The translations under genes and the position numbers were made by a program. A stretch of DNA of 62,623 nucleotides from Bacteroidaceae bacterium. Lineage in GTDB: Bacteria > Bacteroidota > Bacteroidia > Bacteroidales > Bacteroidaceae. Positions 27,909-35,057 of this stretch are shown one piece after another (the stretch's first letter is position 1; every line of letters starts with the position of its first letter). The stretch lies in the NCBI GenBank assembly GCA_017935785.1, contig JAGBGU010000061.1:1-62623 (forward strand), read 5' to 3'. The notes beneath the pieces are model-generated. The model made no database searches. It saw nothing but the letters and a program-made list of their open reading frames with translations, and was not told the DNA's origin.

Positions 27909-27996
27909 ATCTCGAATATCTGTTGGTGTAGTTGTAGGACAAATTGTCGTTGTCCGTTTCTTTTTACGCAAAGTTAAGGATTTTTCTGGAATGTTG

Positions 27997-28027
27997 TTGC
28001 AGGATTGCAAAAAAAGTTCTACCTTTG
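27997..28027 (+). promoter_or_regulatory. Promoter of tRNA-Trp
   Basis: TTG at 27997-27999, 20 bases, then TACCTTTG at 28020-28027. The tRNA starts 14 bases later. Confidence 0.65.
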
Positions 28028-28040
28028 CAGCCGCAAACAA

Positions 28041-28113
28041 ACGGGAATAGCTCAGTTGGTAGAGCACTGGTCTCCAAAACCAGGTGTCGGGAGTTCGAGC
28101 CTCTCTTCCCGTG
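28041..28113 (+). tRNA. tRNA-Trp (CCA)
   Basis: 73 nt. The 7-bp acceptor stem ACGGGAA/TTCCCGT closes 28041-28047 with 28106-28112, and the discriminator is G28113. The anticodon stem CTGGT/ACCAG encloses CTCCAAA, giving anticodon CCA. The T-arm GTTCGAGC is present. The 3' CCA is not encoded. Confidence 0.95.
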
Positions 28114-28120
28114 CAGTAAA

Positions 28121-28148
28121 AGATGTATCATACGGTACATCTTTTTTT
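28121..28148 (+). terminator. Terminator of tRNA-Trp
   Basis: AGATGTA (28121-28127) pairs with TACATCT (28136-28142), followed by a run of T. Confidence 0.8.
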
Positions 28149-28348
28149 GTGTTCATCCCCGAATACCTACGCTATCCTTGTAAGAACCTATTTTTTAATG
28201 TGAAATCTTGGAAAAATGTCAATATTGTCACAAAAACACCTTGGAAAAGTGTCATGCAATGAAAGAATTTATCATTTCGATTTGAGTCATCTTGGAAACA
28301 AACAAGAATAGTTGCGTCTGATAGTCGTTTATATATTCTCAGATTATA

Positions 28349-28375
28349 AGATGTATCATTCGGTACATCTTTTTT
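28349..28375 (+). terminator. Second copy of the tRNA terminator
   Basis: The hairpin AGATGTATCATtCGGTACATCT plus T-run repeats the one at 28121-28148 with a single base change, about 200 bases downstream. No second tRNA or gene lies between them. The intervening 28149-28348 has only AT-rich sequence with two TTGGAAAA-GTGTCA fragments. Confidence 0.65.
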
Positions 28376-28500
28376 ATGTCAAAACTTTTTACCGTGTAAG
28401 GTTAGCGCCTTTTTGGGCGGACAAACGTAAAATAAGGATGAAATAGCCGATATTTGCGATAACCCCTAATTTAAGGTTTCTAGTTGGAAAAAATAATTTT

Positions 28501-28532
28501 CCCAGTTGGAAACATATTTTTTCCCAACTGGG
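28501..28532. repeat. Dispersed hairpin repeat, second copy
   Basis: CCCAGTTGG (28501-28509) and CCAACTGGG (28524-28532) with A/T tracts inside; the same type as 1845-1898. The whole 28376-29226 stretch holds no credible gene, and a 176-codon leftward frame across it is low-complexity and unsupported. Confidence 0.55.
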
Positions 28533-28639
28533 TGCCTTTTTCGGTACAATTGCCCAATTTTTACATTTTACCTTAATGGCCCCTTTAAAGATGTTTTGCA
28601 TTTTGTAAAGATTATTTACTTCATTGTGCCTTGTTTCAG

Positions 28640-29090
28640 TATCAGCATTGCGTATGGTGTCATGGTAATAACGATCCGCTGTTATCTGCCTTATCATGTG
28701 TCGTTCTCCGAGAGTAAGAAATGGGGTAAAAAATGAAGATAGCTTACTTGGCTTGAGGAGATAGCTTTTGGGATCCGAGAAGATAGCTTGTCTTGCCCGA
28801 GGAGATAGCTTCTTGGAAAAAGGGGGTATAGACACGTCGTAGGAACAGACTGATGCGCCTGTTCTACCCCCCCAAAAAAAACTGTCATTCTGTCCATCTG
28901 TCATTTTCAACTTTCGCATGTAAATTTAATGTCCAAACACTACGTCATCCTGAATTTATTTCAGGATCTGTCCGTGGTTAAACATTAGTACTGAGTCGTG
29001 GTGAGTTGCAAAAATAATCTATTCAGTATGGTCAGTATGAAATATGTGTCATGACAATAACAATCTGCTGTCATCTGCCGTACCAGTTTT
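28640..29090. repeat. Decayed intergenic repeats before the AT-rich island
   Basis: A roughly 60-bp segment at 28640-28698 (GTGTCATGGTAATAACGATC) recurs imperfectly at 29029-29090 (GTGTCATGACAATAACAATC). Between them are four degenerate units with the core AGATAGCTT at about 28734-28815 (period about 22), and a palindrome ATCCTGAA/TTCAGGAT at 28947-28967. No gene is visible. Confidence 0.5.
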
Positions 29091-29226
29091 ATCCAGTGCC
29101 ATATTAGAAGCCTCAACGTAAAAATGAATGATTTTCATTGGCAAAATAAAGACGATTCTTTTAGGGTATTAATCAGAATCCATAACCAATTCGTGTCTTT
29201 TTTATGTTTTTTTTCTTTTTTTATAC

Positions 29227-29254
29227 TTTGTTTACATTATTTTTGCTAAATTTG
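29227..29254 (+). promoter_or_regulatory. Promoter of the large structured RNA candidate
   Basis: TAAATTTG at 29247-29254 fits the -7 consensus. The nearest TTTG (29227-29230) is 16 bases upstream, a little short of the usual 19-20. Confidence 0.5.
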
Positions 29255-29260
29255 CATTCG

Positions 29261-29669
29261 GACTCTCAGTTCTTTGTCCATAATTTCACAGGAAGACGAG
29301 TTCTTTCACGGAAATGGCAAGGTTGCCTGCGCCGGGCTGAGTGAGATAAAACTCATGAAGCGGGCTTTGGGTGGGAAGAGAGGACGGACATAGAAGGCGT
29401 TTACTCTGACGCTTCATCGCTGCACTCCAAACTTCGAACACTTGGAAAATTCAGTAGACGATGACGCAACGGTAGATGTCCCTGGGATGTGATTATTTGC
29501 ATCTCCTTATTTTGATTGTTTCTTCCACAGTAAGTGGAAAGATTTAGTCGTTTAAGGTGAACTATATTCATATCGGCGTGGGCTTCGAAGTTGCTTATCT
29601 TTACTGAAGGGCAAGTTCGAAGGCCAGGAGTGTGAGATAAGTAACGAGTACGAATCTCACGCTTTTTTT
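29261..29669 (+). ncRNA. Large structured RNA candidate, about 410 nt
   Basis: It lies between a -7 element and an intrinsic terminator (GTGAGAT 29632-29638 with ATCTCAC 29654-29660, then seven T). It is GC-richer than the AT-rich DNA around it and has no long open frame. Visible pairings are TGAAGCG (29355) with CGCTTCA (29409), TTCCAC-AGTAA-GTGGAA (29523-29539), GGCAA/TTGCC, GGGATG/CATCTCC, and GGCTTCGAA (29581-29589) with TTCGAAGgCC (29616-29625). GTTGCTTATCT (29590-29600) pairs with AGATAAGTAAC (29635-29645), which crosses the previous stem as a pseudoknot and overlaps the terminator arm. It lacks RNase P and tmRNA landmarks. It could be a stand-alone RNA or a leader for the gene at 29732. 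Confidence 0.6.
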
Positions 29670-29731
29670 GTACAATAATTCAAAAACGTTTGAAAAGAAT
29701 ATTTATTAATGCATAACCACTTATTGGAGTC

Positions 29732-31642
29732 ATGATACAAGAAAAAATTAATCTTAATGTGGATAGCCTATATAAATGGCAGATAGATGAGACAGGACAT
29801 CAAAATCATCGTTTGGCGTGGATTTTGGCTGCTCAGACTATAATTATTACTGCTTTGTGTACGGTTTTATGTGCGGAAAATTTAAAAGAATGTGTTATTG
29901 TTGTTTTATTATTGGTAGGTATTCTGATCTCAGTCTCAGGTATATATTCAGTGCTTATCAGTCAAACAGCCATAGGAACTGTATTCGAACGTTGGCATCA
30001 TTATGATTCTTTGCCTTTAAAGTTAAAAAAACTTCCAATACCCCATGTAATATCATTGGTCCCTACACATTTCTTGAAATCAGGCTTTAGGTGGTTGATG
30101 TTCTATTCTTTTGCACCTAATGTATTTTGTGCAGCTTGGGTAACGTTGTCATTGACATATGTGAATTTTTTTGCGTGTTGGAATTATCCGAATGTTAGAA
30201 TTATATATGCAGTGTCCTTTTTGATAATATTAACAATTGTGGTTATTATATCACATGTATTGGGTAACTTATTCTTGTATAAATGGGTGTATGATGAGTT
30301 TAGCAAAAAAGCAGATAAGAATAATAATTTAAATCAAAATGCTGGTTCGGATTTAGAAAATACAAATAAAATGAATATATATCGTAATGTTGGAAATAAT
30401 TCGAATGGAATAATATTAAATTCGTTTAATGATTACTCAAGTAATAGTTGTCAGAATGAACGCTGTTTACGTTGTTCTGGTGGGAGAAGTGTATGCGAAA
30501 ACAAAATAGCAAAATCTAATACATGGGCAAATTTGCGTATTTATCATATTATGATAGATCGTTTTAATGGAGGTTGGTTAACTCCTCCTCAAAATAGTAA
30601 TCAATTTTTAGGTGGAAATGTTAAAGGAATTATAGATAAACTTGATTGGATTAAAATGTTGGGGTATAATACTATTATGCTAACACCTATATTTAAAACA
30701 GAAGCTTATCACGGATACCATATAACCAATTACGAAGAAGTTGATAAACATTTTGGAGATTGGGCGGATTTTGATAATTTAATAACGATTGCACATCAAA
30801 AAGGAATAAAGGTTATATGTGATTACGTTCCTAATCATTGTCATATAAATCATCCTTTTTTCCAAGCCGCTCAAAACGATATAAATAGTTCTTACCGTTC
30901 ATGGTTCTATTTTAATCAAGGGCGGAAAGGAGGTTTTGTTTCTTATCAAAATATACCTGATTTGCCCAAGTTTAATTTATATGATGAGGGAGCTGCAACT
31001 TATCATATAAGTATTGCTGTCATGTTAGCGAAAAAAGGAGTTGATGGTTTGCGTATAGACCATGTAATAGGAGTTCCTTTTAGCTTTTTAAAAGAACTTC
31101 GTTATAAAGTAAAAGAAATTAATCCTGAGTTATTTTTGTTTGGAGAAGCGTGGTTTAATCCTATGTCGGATTTATCTCAAGTTGAATTTATTAATATGGC
31201 CCAAAAAACAAAAGCATATAAAATGGAACTTTCTCAAGAGGAAATCCAGTTGAATTATGTGGATTACTTAGATGGTTTGCTCGACTTTAAGTTTCGCGAA
31301 TTGATATTGGAAGAAATTGAAAATTTGAAACGCCAAAAACAAAAGTTTAATATTTTAGGTAATGTAAATCTAAAGAATAAAATTAATAACCATTTTAATA
31401 AATACCCCAAGGGATTTCAATTGATATTATTCTTGGATAATCATGACACAAATCGTTTTTTGTTTCATTGTGATGGTAACACCCTTGTTTTACAAGAGGG
31501 CTTGTCCTTGTGTAAGAATATATTTTCTTTACCTTATTCAATTTATTATGGGACCGAACAGTTTATGAAAAATATGACGGATATTTTCAATGGGAACCCT
31601 CATGCGGACTTAGATGTAAGAGAACCACTCCCGTGGAATTAA
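29732..31642 (+). CDS. Membrane-anchored GH13 alpha-amylase-family protein
   Basis: 636 aa fusion. Residues 1-205 contain about four membrane segments (LAWILAAQTIIITALC, CVIVVLLLVGILISVSG, then two more to about 200) and no signal peptide. A linker rich in Asn follows. Residues about 262-636 are a GH13 barrel with all four classic regions: D364-YVPNH369, nucleophile D443 in GLRIDHVIGV, acid/base E472 in LFGEAW, and D572 in DNHDTNRF. GH13 enzymes act on alpha-glucans, but the target here is unknown. The barrel stops early, with little C-terminal beta domain. It is AT-rich, unlike the glycan genes upstream, and heads a tight run with LytTR, FHA and kinase genes. Confidence 0.85.
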   Translation: MIQEKINLNVDSLYKWQIDETGHQNHRLAWILAAQTIIITALCTVLCAENLKECVIVVLLLVGILISVSGIYSVLISQTAIGTVFERWHHYDSLPLKLKKLPIPHVISLVPTHFLKSGFRWLMFYSFAPNVFCAAWVTLSLTYVNFFACWNYPNVRIIYAVSFLIILTIVVIISHVLGNLFLYKWVYDEFSKKADKNNNLNQNAGSDLENTNKMNIYRNVGNNSNGIILNSFNDYSSNSCQNERCLRCSGGRSVCENKIAKSNTWANLRIYHIMIDRFNGGWLTPPQNSNQFLGGNVKGIIDKLDWIKMLGYNTIMLTPIFKTEAYHGYHITNYEEVDKHFGDWADFDNLITIAHQKGIKVICDYVPNHCHINHPFFQAAQNDINSSYRSWFYFNQGRKGGFVSYQNIPDLPKFNLYDEGAATYHISIAVMLAKKGVDGLRIDHVIGVPFSFLKELRYKVKEINPELFLFGEAWFNPMSDLSQVEFINMAQKTKAYKMELSQEEIQLNYVDYLDGLLDFKFRELILEEIENLKRQKQKFNILGNVNLKNKINNHFNKYPKGFQLILFLDNHDTNRFLFHCDGNTLVLQEGLSLCKNIFSLPYSIYYGTEQFMKNMTDIFNGNPHADLDVREPLPWN

Positions 31643-31677
31643 TTTTATAGAAATCTTGTATTGTGCCGATTGATTTT

Positions 31678-32043
31678 ATGAAAAGGAATTATTTATACCT
31701 GAATTCTCGTGACGAGTTATTGAGAATAGACATATCCAAAATCGTTTATTTTGAAGCTGATGGCAATTATACCAATATAGTCCTGGCAAATCAATTGAAA
31801 GGTGTTATATGTATAAATTTGGCTCATATGCAACAAATTTTGCATGAACGTTTGAAAGAACAAGCAAGCATTTTCGCTAGAGTAGGCAAACGACATATAA
31901 TCAATCATACGTATGTATATCAGATAAATGTGTTGCGCCAAAAGTTGGTGTTAAGTGATGGGGAGAATTTTTCTTTTCATTTGGATGTGTCGAAAGACGC
32001 CCTCAAAAAATTGAGAGAACTTTATGTGCCATCCATAGTTTGA
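31678..32043 (+). CDS. Stand-alone LytTR DNA-binding protein
   Basis: 121 aa from ATG 31678; GTG 31663 would add five residues. Almost the whole protein is a LytTR domain: IVYFEADGNYTNIVL near the start and FARVGKRHIINHTYVYQIN in the middle. No receiver or membrane domain is attached, so any signal must come from partners. It is placed 35 bases after the GH13 gene and 12 before the FHA-type gene, so it is likely a local transcription factor of this island. Confidence 0.88.
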   Translation: MKRNYLYLNSRDELLRIDISKIVYFEADGNYTNIVLANQLKGVICINLAHMQQILHERLKEQASIFARVGKRHIINHTYVYQINVLRQKLVLSDGENFSFHLDVSKDALKKLRELYVPSIV

Positions 32044-32055
32044 AACATAAAGATA

Positions 32056-32820
32056 TTGATAATGGATAGTTTGTTTGGAAAAGTAATATGGATAGGAAGA
32101 GAGCCACAGAAGAGCCGTCTTTTGCTTGCGGTAAAAAGTGGTGATGGAATAAAGACTGCTACTATTGGCGATTACGGTTGTGTGTCTAATTGTGTGAGTT
32201 GCTGTAAGCCAAATGAAGATACCGCTCATTGCAAAATCACGATGGGACAGGATGGAACGATGATAATCCATAACTTAAAACCACAGAATGTCACTTATGT
32301 AAATGGTTTGGAAGTGGATGTGAAAAAATTGTCCAACCAATGTAAGGTGACCTTAGGAAAAGATAAATATCCGATTGATATAGAACAGATAACGGAGGCA
32401 GTACGAAATATTGTAGGTTATTCCATTAGCCATTTGGAAAAGGTTTGGGAAGATTATGACAATGCTCTCTATCGATTGCAGAAGCGTCAAAAGAACTTGG
32501 GACTTATAAAAAGTCTGTATATGCCTTGTACCGTTTTGACAGGTCTGATAGGTTATGTTTTTAAAAGTATTGGTGTTGAAAGTTCCAACACTCTTGAAAA
32601 CATTTCAATGGGTTTGTATGTCATTGCTGCAATAGTACTGTTTTATGGGTTGTATCGCACGATAACGGATAGAAGTATTGAAGACCGTAAGTTGCTGGAT
32701 AAGAAATTCCAGGAAGATTACGTTTGCCCTAAATGTAAACACTTTCTGGGAGTGAGACCATATAAAATTTTGCGCCAAGATGAATTTTGCCAGTACAATA
32801 AGTGTAAATGGGCAGAGTGA
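32056..32820 (+). CDS. FHA-like, two-TM, zinc-ribbon protein
   Basis: 254 aa. Residues about 5-100 look like a divergent FHA domain (VSNCVSCCKPNEDTAHCKIT and LKPQNVTYVNGLEV, the usual turn before NG-V-NG). A helical stretch follows, then two membrane segments (CTVLTGLIGYVFKSIGV and ISMGLYVIAAIVLFYGLY). The tail is a Cys4 zinc ribbon (CPKCKHFLG and CQYNKCKW). FHA domains read phosphothreonine, so it could report activity of the kinase encoded 23 bases downstream. The FHA call is by pattern and needs a profile search. Confidence 0.6.
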   Translation: MIMDSLFGKVIWIGREPQKSRLLLAVKSGDGIKTATIGDYGCVSNCVSCCKPNEDTAHCKITMGQDGTMIIHNLKPQNVTYVNGLEVDVKKLSNQCKVTLGKDKYPIDIEQITEAVRNIVGYSISHLEKVWEDYDNALYRLQKRQKNLGLIKSLYMPCTVLTGLIGYVFKSIGVESSNTLENISMGLYVIAAIVLFYGLYRTITDRSIEDRKLLDKKFQEDYVCPKCKHFLGVRPYKILRQDEFCQYNKCKWAE

Positions 32821-32843
32821 ATGAAATAATGATACAATAGGAT

Positions 32844-34805
32844 ATGCATTTAAAAGAAGGTTCTTTCCTTCAAGGAGGGAGATATAGAATTGAAAGGATG
32901 CTTGGTCAAGGTGGTTTTGGAATCACCTATTTGGGCATGCAAACTGGGTTGAACCGCAAGGTTGCTATCAAGGAGTTCTTCATGAAGGAGTATTGCAACC
33001 GTGAGGAAGAAACGAGTCATGTTTCTGTTCCTTCAGTCGGTAGCAAGGAGTTGGTAAAGCGTTTTCGCCAAAAGTTTGTGAAGGAAGCACAGACCATTTC
33101 GGAGTTGGATAACCATCACATTGTCCGCATTCATGACGTGTTCGAGGAAAACGAAACGGCTTATTATGTGATGGAGTATCTTCCCGGTGGTGATTTGCGA
33201 AGCCGGATACCGAAAAGTGGTATGCCTGAAACGGAAGCTTTATCGTATATCCGTCAGATAGCCGATGCCCTGATGTTTGTTCATGAGCGTAACATTCTCC
33301 ATCTTGACATCAAACCAAGCAATGTTCTGTTCCGTAGTAACGGAGAGGCTGTGTTGGTGGATTTTGGTCTTTCCAAACATTACGACGAGACCAGTGGTGA
33401 CCAGACCAGCAGCACTCCTTTGGGACTCAGCGAGGGTTATGCCCCTACTGAGCAATACGAATGTGGCGGTGTTTCCTCATTTTCTCCAGCTACGGACATC
33501 TATTCTTTGGGTGCCACTTTTTATTGTCTGTTGCAAGGGAGTCGTCCACCTAAAGCCAGCATCGTGTTGAATGACGGCTTGCCGGCTCTTCCTTCGCACG
33601 TATCTGCGCCAACCCGTAAAGCGATAGAGGCTGCCATGCAGTCACGTCGCAAGGACCGTCCTCAAAGTGTGTATGCTTTCCTTTCTTTGTTGGATTCTTC
33701 TTTGGAGACTGATAATGATGAAACGGTTATAGATGTAGTTTCGTCTGAACCTGCTCCTCCAGTTTCTTCTGTTCCTGACCCCAATCCTTTTCCTCGTATA
33801 TGGCTGAAACCTCTTGTCCTTTGTTTGTTGATTGCCTTATGTTTTTGGGGATTGCATGAATGTATTGATCCCGAACACGTAGGTGGTGGCGGTAACGCAA
33901 TAGATTCTTTATCGACCGATACTTTGGTTCAAGTTGATAGTCTTCCTGTCGTTTCTCCTGTTATAGTCAATCCAGTTGAACCCATAAAGGACGATATTCC
34001 TTCTATTGCACCTTTGTATGTGAGTACATCTCCCGTCGGTGCTACTGTTTATTTGGATGGCAAGAAGATTGGCAAGTCTCCGTTAGAAGGTAAGGAAGTC
34101 TCTCGTGGCAAGCATACGGTCAAGCTTTTGTTGGATGGGTATGAACCGTTCTCGAAGCAATATACGTTTGGCGACAAGCCCGTCGTCATCAATGAGAGTT
34201 TGGTTGCTGTCCCTGCTCGTGTTCCAGTCCATGAAGCCCAGTTAGAACCAGTCAAAGCAGCTACCACAGGCAGTATCAATGGTCATGAATGGGTTGACTT
34301 GGGCTTGAGCGTTAAGTGGGCTACTATGAATGTGGGTGCCGGTAGTCCCAGTGATTATGGTGATTATTTTGCTTGGGGTGAAGTCCATCCTATGTCTGAA
34401 TATACGGAAGAAAATAGCAGGACTAATTTAAAGTCTATGGGGGCAATCAGCGGTAATTCGCAATATGATGCCGCCCGTTATCATTGGGGTAGCAGTTGGC
34501 GTTTGCCAACAGAAAAAGAGTTGAAGGAATTAGATAGCACGTGCCGTTGGACTTTGGCCGAACAGGATGGTTACAAAGGTTACAAAGTTGTTGGTCCTAA
34601 CGGTAATAGTATCTTTCTTCCTGTTGCGGGTAGCCGCTACAGGGCATGGAATTACGGTGTAGGGAAGTCCGGTGCCTATTGGGGTGATTTGCTTGAAGAA
34701 AGCAATCCTGGACTTGCGTGCATGCTGACCTTCGACGATGATCGTCGCAGCATGGTTTGGGCCCAACGCCACTTCTGTCGTTCTGTGCGTCCTGTCTCAG
34801 ACTAG
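32844..34805 (+). CDS. Transmembrane Ser/Thr kinase with PEGA and FISUMP-like outer domains
   Basis: 653 aa. Kinase domain 14-275: Gly loop GQGGFGITY, Lys43 (VAIKEFF), Glu81, HLDIKPSN with D155 and N160, and DFGLS with D173, so all catalytic residues are intact. One membrane segment lies near 320-340 (PLVLCLLIALCFWGL). Outside are a PEGA domain (about 392-455, STSPVGATVYLDGKKIGKSP) and a C-terminal Fibrobacter major-paralogue-like domain (EWVDLGLSVKWATMNVG through HFCRSVRPV). The start MHLKEG is shared with the second kinase at 38643, pointing to duplication. It probably senses outside conditions and phosphorylates cytosolic partners. Confidence 0.93.
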   Translation: MHLKEGSFLQGGRYRIERMLGQGGFGITYLGMQTGLNRKVAIKEFFMKEYCNREEETSHVSVPSVGSKELVKRFRQKFVKEAQTISELDNHHIVRIHDVFEENETAYYVMEYLPGGDLRSRIPKSGMPETEALSYIRQIADALMFVHERNILHLDIKPSNVLFRSNGEAVLVDFGLSKHYDETSGDQTSSTPLGLSEGYAPTEQYECGGVSSFSPATDIYSLGATFYCLLQGSRPPKASIVLNDGLPALPSHVSAPTRKAIEAAMQSRRKDRPQSVYAFLSLLDSSLETDNDETVIDVVSSEPAPPVSSVPDPNPFPRIWLKPLVLCLLIALCFWGLHECIDPEHVGGGGNAIDSLSTDTLVQVDSLPVVSPVIVNPVEPIKDDIPSIAPLYVSTSPVGATVYLDGKKIGKSPLEGKEVSRGKHTVKLLLDGYEPFSKQYTFGDKPVVINESLVAVPARVPVHEAQLEPVKAATTGSINGHEWVDLGLSVKWATMNVGAGSPSDYGDYFAWGEVHPMSEYTEENSRTNLKSMGAISGNSQYDAARYHWGSSWRLPTEKELKELDSTCRWTLAEQDGYKGYKVVGPNGNSIFLPVAGSRYRAWNYGVGKSGAYWGDLLEESNPGLACMLTFDDDRRSMVWAQRHFCRSVRPVSD

Positions 34806-34967
34806 CAGCGAAGCGTGTTTGATTATTTAATTCTTTAATTTATTTCAGTGGGGCATAACCCAATAGTAATTACCAAAAATGAGCGAAAAAATTCATTTAA
34901 ACGTTATTTAATGATGAAAATTCATACATAAATTCTACTGTTTTATGTAATACAATCTCAATTTGTA

Positions 34968-34997
34968 TTTGTATTTGAATAAAAACCTGTAGGTTTG
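34968..34997 (+). promoter_or_regulatory. Promoter of the caspase-kinase gene run
   Basis: TTTG at 34968-34971 (one of three TTTG steps in this stretch), 18 bases, then TAGGTTTG at 34990-34997. The start codon is 60 bases on. It separates the run from the first kinase; the other sequence in 34806-35057 is featureless AT-rich. Confidence 0.6.
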
Positions 34998-35057
34998 CCG
35001 TTGAAAACATAATAGGAAACAATTATCCATAACATATATTATAAATAAAAAGCACTT

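Noticed and set aside
28005..28262. Open frames running across tRNA-Trp, and the upstream extension of the transglycosylase frame to 28067
   Set aside because: They overlap the tRNA gene and its promoter; the lipoprotein signal places the real start at 27908.
28389..28919. 176-codon leftward open frame
   Set aside because: It crosses decayed repeats, has low-complexity text and no recognisable domain or start signal.
29261..29669. RNase P RNA or tmRNA
   Set aside because: I could not find the conserved P4 core of RNase P or the tRNA-like ends and tag frame of tmRNA.
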